Assembly: GCA_041398145.1 (NCBI GenBank)
Contig: JAWKVF010000001.1
Coordinates: 806,001-870,000, forward strand
Reading direction: 5' to 3'
Length of the DNA: 64,000 nt
DNA from: Amphiplicatus sp041398145
Lineage (GTDB): Bacteria > Pseudomonadota > Alphaproteobacteria > Caulobacterales > Parvularculaceae
A program made the translations under genes and the position numbers. A model generated the notes under the pieces. It searched no databases and was not told the DNA's origin. It was given only the letters and a program-made list of their open reading frames with translations. Shown here piece after piece: positions 26,801 to 35,330 of this stretch; the stretch's first letter is position 1, and each line of letters opens with the position of its first letter.

Positions 26801-26904
26801 TGGGGCCGATTGCGCCGGGTGCGATTCAGCAAACAGCCCTGGATTTATGATGGAGCCTGTTGTGAACCGGTAAACCGGTGAACCACTTTACCTGCGACAG
26901 ACTC
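26801..26904 (-). repeat. dispersed hairpin repeat, copy 3, upstream of the puuA-like gene
   Basis: On the minus strand it reads GAGTCTGTCGC, an AGGTAAAGTGGTT core and an ACAACAGGCTC right arm. A tail with TGCTGAATCGCACC follows and parallels the tail of the copy at 59251. It occupies part of the 370-base gap 26790-27159, whose only other feature is a 12-bp tandem repeat. Confidence 0.75.
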
Positions 26905-27037
26905 TAATGCACCCGATGCGGGGCCTCAACAGGTTTTCCCGTCCGGGACTGACCGCCGGGACCGGGCGATCAAGCTTTAAGTCTTCCCCAAGGCAAGCCC
27001 GGATCAATGCGCCCGAACATGCTCGTCTGACGCCGCC

Positions 27038-27073
27038 GTGTCGACGCACGTGTCGACGCACGGGTCGACACAC
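27038..27073. repeat. 12-bp tandem repeat, three units
   Basis: GTGTCGACGCAC occurs twice, followed by GGGTCGACACAC. Each unit holds a GTCGAC core. No gene is convincing in this gap, since the short ORFs here are Arg-rich and lack family features. Confidence 0.75.
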
Positions 27074-27159
27074 GGGCCGCCGTATCACCCCGGATCGGCG
27101 CTGGCGCTCAACGCTGCGTTCACGCAAGAAGGGCGGCGATAGCAAGCGGCGTCGCTGGA

Positions 27160-28074
27160 TCAGGACTTTACGGCCTCGGTGAGCGTGCTGACGCTCGCGC
27201 AAAGAATTTTATCGTCATTGGCGAGCATGGCCAGAATCTCCCGCACCGCCCACATGCGATAGGGAAGACCCGAAATATACGGCGTCATGGTGAATCCGAA
27301 AACGCTGGCGCCATGGCGCGGCGCTTGCGATTTCATCATGTCGGCGGCCTCAGCAATCTGCCGGAGCCATTCTTCTTCACTGTGATTTTTTGCAATCAGA
27401 AGATTGCGGTCATCGAGTTCGTTAAGCAGGGGAAATGCCCGCACCTCGCCCGCATTCGTGCGCATGGCGACCGGGACTGTGTCCGTTTCCCAGTCAAGGC
27501 AGATGTCAAAGCCTTCGGCGCGCACAAGATCGAGTGTTGAAAAACTTTGCTGGCGCGCAGGGCTCAGCCATGTGCGGGGCGTCAGTCCGGCGCGTTGAAA
27601 CGCCTTGCGGGTTTCAGACACGTAACGGCGCTCGATGTCCGGTTCGACGCCGCCCCAGTGCAGGCTGTCCGTTTCAAATCCGTGGGCGGCGAGTTCGTGG
27701 CCGTCCGCAGCAATGTCGGCGATCAGCGGTTTGGTCCGGTCGAGAAGCGCCGCATTCACCGCAAACGTCGCCTGAACGCCGGCTTTTGCAAAGGCGTCCA
27801 GCAAGCGATAAGCGCCGACGCGATTGCCGTAATCGCGCGTCGTATAGTGCCTGAGATCCGGATAGGGCGTGACCATCGCGCCGGGGTGCTTGAAGGGTTT
27901 GCCGCCTGGATTGAGCATGAAGAATTCAAGCGGCACGACGATGGAAACGCCAAGGGCCTTGCCGTCGGGCAGCATTGCCGGCGCGCGTTCCGTGATGGGG
28001 CGCCACTCATGGCGGTCCTGATCCTGGCCGTATTTGCGCAAGGGATAACGCGTGTAATCTTCAGGCAGGCTCAT
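27160..28074 (-). CDS. polysaccharide deacetylase-fold hydrolase, allantoinase (PuuE)-like, I
   Basis: A NodB/PuuE-fold protein of 304 residues. The metal-site region GHELAAHGFETDSLHW (His and His six residues later) and the NYGNRVGAYRLL-type block match PuuE allantoinase and related cyclic-amide hydrolases rather than chitin deacetylases, and no signal peptide is present. Such enzymes open hydantoin-like rings. Its start overlaps the stop of the next gene by four bases (ATGA). It is the last gene of a three-gene leftward operon. Confidence 0.82.
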   Translation of the reverse strand: MSLPEDYTRYPLRKYGQDQDRHEWRPITERAPAMLPDGKALGVSIVVPLEFFMLNPGGKPFKHPGAMVTPYPDLRHYTTRDYGNRVGAYRLLDAFAKAGVQATFAVNAALLDRTKPLIADIAADGHELAAHGFETDSLHWGGVEPDIERRYVSETRKAFQRAGLTPRTWLSPARQQSFSTLDLVRAEGFDICLDWETDTVPVAMRTNAGEVRAFPLLNELDDRNLLIAKNHSEEEWLRQIAEAADMMKSQAPRHGASVFGFTMTPYISGLPYRMWAVREILAMLANDDKILCASVSTLTEAVKS

Positions 28075-29024
28075 GATGCGCTCTCCTGCTGGTCAAAGCC
28101 GGTTCCGGGGCGTGTCAGGCCGCGATTGTCGATATCGGACAGCGTCTGGTCCCAGTACTGATCGCGATAGAAATTCGCAATCTCTGCGGCGGTCGTGATC
28201 CAGACGTCATCTGTATGCGCAGCAATATGTTTCAGCGCTTCTTCGAACGGGCGGATGCGATGGGGCTGGCTGACAAGATAGGCGTGCAGCGGGATGCACA
28301 TCACCGTGCCGGAGACTTCCCCTTCTTCGAGCAATTGATCGAAGTGACGTTTCAGGATGTCGGCGTAGCGCCAGGGTGTCATCGCCTGCGCGCCGTAAGT
28401 GATGACGTCATTGACTTCCAGCGAATAAGGCATGGAGATCAGCTTGCCGGTCCGGGTCTTGACGGGTTGCGGCTGGTCGTCCTGGAACAGATCGCAAGTG
28501 TACCAGAAATCATATTCGGCGATGAGGTCGAAGGTGCGTTCGGTATGCGTCAGCGCCGGCGCCAGATAACCGCGAATGCGCTTGCCGGTGGCAGCTTCGA
28601 CGGTCCTGATCGAATCTTCAATCACCGCGCGCTCCTGCGCTTCGTCCATGCCGTAGGAGTAACGGGTATTGTAAATGCCGTGGGAAAAGAATTCCCAATT
28701 GCGCTCATTACAGGCGTCGATAATCTCCGGGCAATGATCGCACATGGCGACATTCAGCGAGATCGAACCACGCATGTCGAATTTGTCGAGCATCTCCATC
28801 AGCCGCCAATGTCCGATGCGGTTGCCCCAGTCGCGCTGGGAATAGCCAACGACATCCGGTGCGGGTTTCGGCCAGCCCGGACGCGAAGGGTTCACCGGAG
28901 GATTGTATTCATAGAACTCGATATTTGGCGCCACCCAGAAAGCCAGCTTTTTACCGCCGGGCCATTCTATTTTCGGCCGGTCGCGATAGGGCCAGTAATC
29001 ATACAGATTAGGATCCGCCTGCAT
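28071..29024 (-). CDS. polysaccharide deacetylase-fold hydrolase, allantoinase (PuuE)-like, II
   Basis: A 317-residue paralogue with the same fold: an RDWGNRIGHWRLMEMLDKFD block near residue 64, the metal/substrate part WEFFSHGIYNTRYSYGM and a C-terminal IPLHAYLVSQPHR histidine motif. It is cytoplasmic, with no signal peptide. It differs enough from its neighbour to suggest either a hetero-oligomer or two successive ring-opening steps. Coupled to the hydrolase upstream by a one-base stop/start overlap (TAATG-like junction at 29024). Confidence 0.82.
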   Translation of the reverse strand: MQADPNLYDYWPYRDRPKIEWPGGKKLAFWVAPNIEFYEYNPPVNPSRPGWPKPAPDVVGYSQRDWGNRIGHWRLMEMLDKFDMRGSISLNVAMCDHCPEIIDACNERNWEFFSHGIYNTRYSYGMDEAQERAVIEDSIRTVEAATGKRIRGYLAPALTHTERTFDLIAEYDFWYTCDLFQDDQPQPVKTRTGKLISMPYSLEVNDVITYGAQAMTPWRYADILKRHFDQLLEEGEVSGTVMCIPLHAYLVSQPHRIRPFEEALKHIAAHTDDVWITTAAEIANFYRDQYWDQTLSDIDNRGLTRPGTGFDQQESAS

Positions 29025-29713
29025 TATCTCGCCTCCAGCCAGTCGATGACTTCGCTCACTTTGACCACGTCGGCGTATTTCAGTTGAAGGTCGGTCAGAT
29101 TGGCGAAGTGATAGCTTTCATGTTTGTCGGCGACGCATTCTTCAGGAACGATTGTGCGATAGCCATGTGAAAGGCTGTCGACCGCCGTTGCGCGAACGCA
29201 GCCGGAGGTGGAGCCGCCGGTAACGACGACGGTGTCGACCTTGTGCCATGTCAGATAGCTTTTCAGCGGCGTTTCAAAGAATGCGCTCGGCATGCGCTTG
29301 GTGTAGATGAGGTCTGCATCCTCGTCGATTTCGCAGCGCGGGTCGAATTTGTGCCGCTCAGACTCATATTTGATGTTTTGCAGGCTGTCTGGCGTGTTGG
29401 TGCGCGCGCCCCACACGCCTGCATCGCCGGCGTCTTTCTTGTAGGCGACATGGGACCAGATGACCGGCATGCCATGACTGCGCGCCAGCGCAGAGATTTT
29501 GTTGGTATAGGCGATCTGGTTCGGGTCCGTGACGTAAGCGGTCTTCGGGAACAGGTCCGGTCGGGTGTAGGCCTGCTGGAAATCCACGTTTACAATGGCG
29601 AGTTTTTCGCCGAAACCGAAGCGCGCGCGGGCCGGGTTAGCCTTGATCTCGTGGTAAATTTCACGCGCCGTTTTGCCGGACGTCGCCATGGTCGGCTCGA
29701 ATTCAAGCGGCAT
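29024..29713 (-). CDS. isochorismatase-fold cysteine hydrolase, N-carbamoylsarcosine amidase-like
   Basis: The 229-residue protein has the Asp-Lys-Cys triad of the family: Asp in NVDFQQAY (about residue 44), Lys in YTKRMPSAF and the nucleophilic Cys in GSTSGCVRATA. It resembles N-carbamoylsarcosine amidohydrolase, which releases CO2 and ammonia from a carbamoyl group. Together with two allantoinase-like proteins this suggests ring opening followed by carbamoyl hydrolysis. GGAGAGG lies five bases before the ATG. A predicted operator at 29726-29743 sits in the divergent promoter. Confidence 0.85.
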   Translation of the reverse strand: MPLEFEPTMATSGKTAREIYHEIKANPARARFGFGEKLAIVNVDFQQAYTRPDLFPKTAYVTDPNQIAYTNKISALARSHGMPVIWSHVAYKKDAGDAGVWGARTNTPDSLQNIKYESERHKFDPRCEIDEDADLIYTKRMPSAFFETPLKSYLTWHKVDTVVVTGGSTSGCVRATAVDSLSHGYRTIVPEECVADKHESYHFANLTDLQLKYADVVKVSEVIDWLEAR

Positions 29714-29725
29714 GCGCCTCTCCGT

Positions 29726-29743
29726 ATGTTGTTATAACGATAT
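29726..29743. promoter_or_regulatory. predicted GntR operator, site 1
   Basis: ATGT-TG-TTATAA-CG-ATAT, one mismatch from the 18-bp consensus. It lies in the divergent gap between the cysteine hydrolase and sodium symporter genes, with the TATAAC core able to act as -10 element on either strand. Confidence 0.65.
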
Positions 29744-29811
29744 ATCTTTTGACATGGCTGTGCGCATTGCGTCAAATGCTCTTGTGAAAATTGTCGGTCG
29801 GGAGCGAAACG

Positions 29812-31230
29812 GTGAGCGGAAGCGGCGTCACGCTGGTGATTTACATGCTGGCGCTTGTGGCCATCGGGGTCTGGGCCTCCCGCAAGGCGACGGCGTCTGA
29901 GGAAGATTTCCTGCTTGGCGGACGGGGGCTTGGCCCGGTTGTCGCGGGTCTCGCTTATGCGGCCTCGACATCATCCGCATGGGTTCTATTGGGATTTACA
30001 GGCTTTGTCGCCAATGAAGGGGTGTCGGCGTTGTGGATGATGCCTGGCATTCTCGCGGGCTATGCGGTGGTTTGGTTATGGCTTGGTCCATGGCTGAACC
30101 GTGTGTCGCGCGAGAAAGGGCATTTGACGGCGCTAGATGTGATCGCCGACGACGCTACGGGCGTGCGTCGTCGCATCATCAAACTGGTTGCTGCGGCGAT
30201 GATCATCTTCTGTTTTTCCTTTTATATCGCGGCGCAGTTTCAGGGCGCGGGCTCGGCGCTGGGGGAGGTCTTCGGCATTACCCGGACGCAGGCGGTGGTT
30301 GCCGGCGCGGTGATTATTCTCGCCTATACTTTCCTTGGCGGGTTCTGGGCGGTCAGCCTGACCGACACGTTGCAGGGGCTTTCAATCGCGGTGATCGCGC
30401 TGGTGCTTCCCTTTGCGGCGCTCGCAGATACTGGCGGACTGGCAGGGGTCGTGAAAGGGCTCGCCGCCGCTGATAATAGCATTACCGCGCCATTTGGAAC
30501 CCATGCCGGCTGGTCGGCGGCGGGTTTTGTGCTGGGGCTGACGGCGACGGGTTTCGGCGCTTTGGGCCAGCCCCACCTGCTGACCTGGGTGATGGCGGTG
30601 CGCGACCGCAGGGCGCGGCTGCAAGGGGCGGCGGTGGCGCTTGGCTGGGGCGCGCTGGTCTATGCGGGCATGGCGGTGATTGCGTTGTCGGTGCGGGCCG
30701 GAGCGGCGCCAGGGGCGCAGCTTAGCGAGATGATTGTTTTCAGCGTCGCGCAGGAAGTGCTGCCCGGCATACTGCCTGCGCTGGTATACGCGGCGATCCT
30801 GTCGGCGATAATGTCGACCGTCGATAGCCAGTTGCTGGTCGCCTCGGCGGCGGCGAGCCATGATATCGGTCTTGCGCGCGCTGTTCCCGGTCATGAAGTG
30901 CTGATCACCCGCGCGATCATTGTGATATTGTGTATGGCAGCGGTGTTGCTGACGCTGTATCTGCCGGCGACGATTTTCGGCCGTGTGCTGTTTGCGTGGA
31001 CGGCGTTGGGCGCGGCATTCGGTCCGACTCTCGTGGCGCGGGCGAGCGGGCGACATCCTGCATCCGAGGTTATCATCCTGGCCATGATTGCCGGGTTCGG
31101 TCTTGCCGTGCTGTTCAATCAGGTGCTGCCATCAGGCCCCGGCGCGTGGAAAGAGCGCGTGCTGCCATGGCTGGCGGGGCTGGCGATTGTGTTCGCGTTT
31201 TCCCGTAAACGTGAAAACGCCGCAAAATGA
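29812..31230 (+). CDS. sodium:solute symporter (SSS family)
   Basis: A PutP-like symporter of about 472 residues with 12-13 hydrophobic helices and the family blocks GGRGLGPVVAGLAYAAS and ILSAIMSTVDSQLLVASAA. It imports a small solute with Na+. Family members take proline, pantothenate, nucleobases, carboxylates and others, and the substrate here is unknown. The GTG at 29812 has GGGAG seven bases upstream, so it is preferred over a TTG at 29791. It ends six bases before the convergent aldehyde dehydrogenase gene. Confidence 0.9.
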   Translation: MSGSGVTLVIYMLALVAIGVWASRKATASEEDFLLGGRGLGPVVAGLAYAASTSSAWVLLGFTGFVANEGVSALWMMPGILAGYAVVWLWLGPWLNRVSREKGHLTALDVIADDATGVRRRIIKLVAAAMIIFCFSFYIAAQFQGAGSALGEVFGITRTQAVVAGAVIILAYTFLGGFWAVSLTDTLQGLSIAVIALVLPFAALADTGGLAGVVKGLAAADNSITAPFGTHAGWSAAGFVLGLTATGFGALGQPHLLTWVMAVRDRRARLQGAAVALGWGALVYAGMAVIALSVRAGAAPGAQLSEMIVFSVAQEVLPGILPALVYAAILSAIMSTVDSQLLVASAAASHDIGLARAVPGHEVLITRAIIVILCMAAVLLTLYLPATIFGRVLFAWTALGAAFGPTLVARASGRHPASEVIILAMIAGFGLAVLFNQVLPSGPGAWKERVLPWLAGLAIVFAFSRKRENAAK

Positions 31231-31236
31231 TGCGGA

Positions 31237-32766
31237 TCAGTCCGCGCTTCCCAGCTTTGCGATGGGAGCGTTGCTCATCGGGAGCATAACCGTTTTCTGT
31301 TCGCTGAACAGTTCGATGGAGCCGGGGATGCCGTCGCGTCCAATGCCGGATTGCTTGTAGCCGCCAAAGGGCGCCCTGAGGTCGCGGGCCATCGGCGTGT
31401 TGATCCAGACCGTGCCTGCGCGGATCGCACGCATCATGCGCGTCGCCGTGGGCAGATCATCCGACCACACATAAGAAACAAGACCGAAATCGGAATCATT
31501 CGCGATCGCGATGGCGTCTTCGATCGTGTCGAAAGTTTGCAGGGTTGCAAAGGGACCGAAAATTTCTTCCTGACAAACGCGGGATTTATTCGAACGTGCA
31601 AGCACCACTGTCGGCTCGATAAAATATCCTTTGTCAAAGCCTGAGGCCTTGTTGCCGCCAGCAAGGATCTGATCGCCATCCGTTGCGGCCTTGCCGGCGT
31701 AGTCCAGGATGCGATCCCTGTGCGCCTTGAAAATAATCGGCCCAATTTCTGTCGCCGGGTCAAATGGATCGCCAATGCGCAGATTCTTCGCGCGTTGCAC
31801 AAAGGCGGCGTTGAATTTCTCCGCGATGGAGGATTGCACCAGTATGCGCGATCCCGCGAGGCATTGTTGGCCATTGCCGGAAAAGATCGCGAGCATCGCA
31901 GCATCGAGCGCGCGCTCGAAATTGGCGGTTTCAAAAATGATGTTTGCGGACTTGCCGCCAAGCTCCAGACCGACTTTCTTGATGCCGGATGCGGCGTTCG
32001 CCATGATCCGCCGGCCGGTTTGCGTACCGCCGACAAAGTTGATGGCGTCAATGTCGGGATGCGCGGTCAGCCTTGCGCCGGCGGTCGCGCCGCCGCCATT
32101 AATGAACTGAAGGGCGTCCGCCGGCAGGCCGGCTTCGTGCATGATTTCCACCATGCGGAAAAGCGCGAGCGGGGCGTATTCTGACGGTTTGATAATGCAG
32201 GAGTTACCAAGGATAAGACAGGCCGCAGCTTTCATGGACGCGAGTGGCAACGGCGCGTTCCATGGCGAGATCACCAGGCCGACGCCAATGGGTTCATGCA
32301 ATGTCAGGGAAAGATGCGTGCCGGTTTGGGTGTAGGTTTCACCGGAAAGCCCGCTGGCGATCTCGGCGAAAAACCGGAAATTCTCCGCGGCGCGCGCGGC
32401 GTGACGCGCGCGCAGTTGTTTATAGGGAAGGCCGGTTTCAACCGTTTGCAGAAAGGCGAGGTCATCGGCGGCGCCATCAATGGCGTCTGCGATCTTGAAG
32501 AAGATTTTCTTGCGCTCATCATGAGACATCGCCGTCCACGGACCAGATTCAAAGGCGCGCCGCGCAACCGCAGCGGCCTCATCGACCATGACGTCGGAAG
32601 CGCCTATGACTCGCGTCACCGGCTCTTCCGTCGCGGGGTAGAGAATATCCCAGCTTTCCGGGCTCTCATCGAGCCGGTGAGCGCCGTTGATGATGCTCCC
32701 GATGCGTTCGGGGATTGCCGCTCCCATCTTGGTTTTCAGGGCGCTGAGGCTCATTACGGCGTTCAT
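31237..32766 (-). CDS. aldehyde dehydrogenase family protein I
   Basis: The 509-residue NAD(P)-dependent aldehyde dehydrogenase carries the general base Glu in LELGGKS and the catalytic Cys in GNGQQCLAGSR, with ISPWNAPL at the cofactor site and the C-terminal FGGYKQSGIGRD block. The sequence resembles hydroxymuconic/betaine-type semialdehyde dehydrogenases. It probably oxidises an aldehyde made by the amine oxidases or the ring-cleavage steps encoded nearby. It lies 23 bases after the amidase gene on the same strand. An internal ATG three codons in is an alternative start. Confidence 0.9.
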   Translation of the reverse strand: MNAVMSLSALKTKMGAAIPERIGSIINGAHRLDESPESWDILYPATEEPVTRVIGASDVMVDEAAAVARRAFESGPWTAMSHDERKKIFFKIADAIDGAADDLAFLQTVETGLPYKQLRARHAARAAENFRFFAEIASGLSGETYTQTGTHLSLTLHEPIGVGLVISPWNAPLPLASMKAAACLILGNSCIIKPSEYAPLALFRMVEIMHEAGLPADALQFINGGGATAGARLTAHPDIDAINFVGGTQTGRRIMANAASGIKKVGLELGGKSANIIFETANFERALDAAMLAIFSGNGQQCLAGSRILVQSSIAEKFNAAFVQRAKNLRIGDPFDPATEIGPIIFKAHRDRILDYAGKAATDGDQILAGGNKASGFDKGYFIEPTVVLARSNKSRVCQEEIFGPFATLQTFDTIEDAIAIANDSDFGLVSYVWSDDLPTATRMMRAIRAGTVWINTPMARDLRAPFGGYKQSGIGRDGIPGSIELFSEQKTVMLPMSNAPIAKLGSAD

Positions 32767-32789
32767 TTTCCGGGCTCGCTGCAGGCTGG

Positions 32790-33854
32790 TTACGATTGCC
32801 AGTGATTGGTCCAGCGGAATTTGTCTTTCAGATAGTCCGCGGCCTCTTTTTTCGTCTCCGGCACCTTGTTGAGCCAGAGATTTGGATCATAACGCTCCTT
32901 GTACTGATCGAATACATGTTTGTACAGGAACAGATGCGTGTCGGGGATGCGGTGCGCTTTGCGGAACTGTCCGATCGGCAGCATGGCCCGGCGCTTGGTT
33001 TCGAAAGCGTCGGCTTCCGCAAGCACGACGCCGCGCGGCCCGAAGATTGCGGAGCGACCGACCCATCCGTTTTTGGGCGCCTGTTCGGCGAAGAAGTCGG
33101 GGGAGGGGCGGTGCACGTCCATCGAGTTGTTGACGATCACCGTGTAAAGGCTGTTGTGATAAGACGTCAGCCGCATGTCTTCGCGTTCACAGCCGCCGGT
33201 CGCCGTGCGGACGATGATTTCTGCGCCTTTCAGCGCCATGCAGCGGAACAGCTCGGGTTCGAACTGCACTGAGGACATGCAGATATTGCCGATGTCGGTG
33301 CGTTCCACCGGGATGACGGCGTCGAGGCCGTACATTTCCACATAGCGGTCGTAAACGTCATAGATCGTGGTGGTGAATTGTTCGACGCCCGGCCACATGC
33401 CGCGCATGTTGCGCTGTTTCCAGTGGCGCGCAATGAGGTCCCCCGACGGGCCGATAAGCAACTGCGTATTCATCGTATGCCCCGGCCAGTCGTCATCAAG
33501 CATCTGGCAGCCGAGGGTGATGTAGCAATTATATTCTTTCGCTTTCTTGCCGATCGCGGCAATTTCCGGGCCGTCCGGGTGGCGAGAGACCCGCAGATAT
33601 TGTTTGAGGTTCCAGCCGGAACGGAAGCCGTGAAGCGGGAATTCATGGAAGCACAATAGGTCGCAGCGCCCACCGGTGTTTTGCGCCTTGTCGATGGCTT
33701 CGAGGAAATATTCAAGATTGTCTTTGATGCCGGGTTCAGGGTTGTCGCCGTCGACGCCGCGCTGTGGTGTCTGCACAATACCGACCGCGACCATATCCCT
33801 GCGGAGCGCCGCCGTTTCGTAACCGCCGTCATGCTGGACAAATTGTTGGGTCAT
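32790..33854 (-). CDS. nitrilase-superfamily amidase
   Basis: A carbon-nitrogen hydrolase of 354 residues. The Glu-Lys-Cys triad is in HEFPLHG, RHWKQRN and GNICMSSVQ, the last in an unusual context in place of the common CYD/CWE. Relatives hydrolyse aliphatic amides, formamide or N-carbamoyl amines. The start at 33854 has AGGAGAG nine bases upstream, better than the in-frame ATG at 33884. It heads a leftward pair with an aldehyde dehydrogenase and faces the Rieske operon across operator site 2. Confidence 0.85.
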   Translation of the reverse strand: MTQQFVQHDGGYETAALRRDMVAVGIVQTPQRGVDGDNPEPGIKDNLEYFLEAIDKAQNTGGRCDLLCFHEFPLHGFRSGWNLKQYLRVSRHPDGPEIAAIGKKAKEYNCYITLGCQMLDDDWPGHTMNTQLLIGPSGDLIARHWKQRNMRGMWPGVEQFTTTIYDVYDRYVEMYGLDAVIPVERTDIGNICMSSVQFEPELFRCMALKGAEIIVRTATGGCEREDMRLTSYHNSLYTVIVNNSMDVHRPSPDFFAEQAPKNGWVGRSAIFGPRGVVLAEADAFETKRRAMLPIGQFRKAHRIPDTHLFLYKHVFDQYKERYDPNLWLNKVPETKKEAADYLKDKFRWTNHWQS

Positions 33855-34067
33855 GCTTGGTGCTCTCCTGAATGTCGGGGACATGTTTTAAGAAAAATGG
33901 CGGGCAGGGCGGTCGGCGCAGATATCAGCCCCGCCGGCCGCCCGGATAAAGTTTATGAAAAGCAGCATCAGATTGATATCGCCAGCGCCGTACGCCAAGG
34001 TTGCTGTCCTGAAATTGGCGGCTTTCTCGCAGAAGATTTTCGACATGCGCAGTTGCCATCTGCTGCC

Positions 34068-34085
34068 ATGTTGTTATAATCACAT
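34068..34085. promoter_or_regulatory. predicted GntR operator, site 2
   Basis: ATGT-TG-TTATAA-TC-ACAT has perfect outer arms and core. An exact TATAAT (34075-34080) falls inside it. It lies in the 306-base gap 33855-34160 between the amidase and Rieske genes. I see no gene in the rest of that gap. Confidence 0.75.
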
Positions 34086-34160
34086 GACATCTCGGGCTTG
34101 TCAATGTGGCTTTGCGGAATGCGCCAGTGGCGGCCTGCATAATGGAAGGCGCAAGAAGAT

Positions 34161-35321
34161 ATGCTCATCAACAATTGGTATGTCGCGGCGGAATCGGCCG
34201 ACGTAAAAGTCGGCGAGCCGTTTGGCGTGAAAATGCTGGGCTGCGACTTTGTGCTTTTCCGCAAGGAGAACGGCGAGCCCGTCTGTCTCAGCAATGTGTG
34301 CTGCCATCGCGGCGCGGCCTTGTGCAATGGCTCGATCAAGGACGATAACATTGCTTGCCCGTTTCATGGCTGGCAATTCGACCAGCGGGGCAAATGCGTC
34401 AGCATTCCGTCCATGGGGCCGGAGTTTGCAATTCCGGCGCGCGCCAAGATCGACGCATATCCGGTTATTGAGAAATATGACTGGATGTGGGTGTTTTTGG
34501 GCGACCTGCCTGAGGATCGCCGCCCGCCTGTGCCGGAACTTCTGCCGGAATACGACCAGACCGACAAATGGCGCACGACTCGCATGACATATGAGGCCGG
34601 CGTCAACTGGACCAAGGCCGAGGAAAACAATATCGACACGGCGCATTTGCCGTTCGTGCATTCCGCCTTTGGCGCCCGTCAGGACCCTCGCGCGACGATC
34701 GTGCCGATTGACAGGAAACCTTATGGCGCGCGTGTCGAGCGGGAGCGCACAGCCCCGAAGGCGAGCCAGAAGCAGGGTGTTCTGGGCGATTTGCTGAAAG
34801 AGGAGCGGACCAAGACCCGGGTAAGCCTGGAGTTTTCGGTTGCCGGACTTTGTCACCGGATTCATCCGGAGTTTCGGCCCGGCATGGCGCAGGTCGCCCT
34901 GGGCGCCTCGACGCCGATAGACCCCAGAAATACGAGATTTTTTGGTTTGCAGGCGCGCAATTACGCGATTGAACCGGAAGGTGATCAAGAGCGCCTTGAT
35001 GGCCGTCGCAAGGCGATGCTTGAGGATGTCGCCATCAGCAGCAAAGTGCGCCCGCCTGTGGGGCCGACGCCCATGCGCAATGAAGTGCTGGTCAAGGCGG
35101 ACGAGATGGAGACGCTTTTCCGTCACTATGTTTTGCAATTAATTGAGATGGGCTGGGAGCTTGATTACAAAAAAATGCAGGAAGATTACGACCACAAGGT
35201 CTATGTGATTCCATCTCCTGCTCGTCGCGAAGATCCGCATGGCTGGGTTCATGAAGCTGCACCGACAACTCGTCCGCGTAAAGATGATGACGCGTGGCCG
35301 GTCGAAACCTGGGTCGGGTGA
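34161..35321 (+). CDS. Rieske non-haem iron oxygenase, alpha subunit
   Basis: The 386-residue protein has the Rieske 2Fe-2S ligands Cys47-x-His49 and Cys66-x2-His69 and the mononuclear iron motif with bridging Asp159, His162 and His167 (NIDTAHLPFVH). This matches ring-hydroxylating oxygenases and O/N-demethylases that use O2 and reductant. No reductase, ferredoxin or beta subunit gene is adjacent, so electrons must come from elsewhere, and a homo-oligomeric monooxygenase/demethylase is likely. It heads a five-gene rightward operon. Confidence 0.92.
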   Translation: MLINNWYVAAESADVKVGEPFGVKMLGCDFVLFRKENGEPVCLSNVCCHRGAALCNGSIKDDNIACPFHGWQFDQRGKCVSIPSMGPEFAIPARAKIDAYPVIEKYDWMWVFLGDLPEDRRPPVPELLPEYDQTDKWRTTRMTYEAGVNWTKAEENNIDTAHLPFVHSAFGARQDPRATIVPIDRKPYGARVERERTAPKASQKQGVLGDLLKEERTKTRVSLEFSVAGLCHRIHPEFRPGMAQVALGASTPIDPRNTRFFGLQARNYAIEPEGDQERLDGRRKAMLEDVAISSKVRPPVGPTPMRNEVLVKADEMETLFRHYVLQLIEMGWELDYKKMQEDYDHKVYVIPSPARREDPHGWVHEAAPTTRPRKDDDAWPVETWVG

Positions 35322-35330
35322 CGTGTGGCG

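Noticed and set aside
27038..27073. SalI-like repeats considered as an origin or partition site
   Set aside because: There are only three 12-bp units, no iteron partner gene and no rep or par gene nearby.
21592..27160. Integrated element bounded by tRNA-Met
   Set aside because: No integrase and no second copy of the tRNA 3' end was seen. Only composition and position hint at transfer.
26907..27182. 91-residue plus-strand open frame in the gap before the deacetylase gene
   Set aside because: It is Arg-rich, spans the tandem repeat, and has no ribosome-binding site or family feature.
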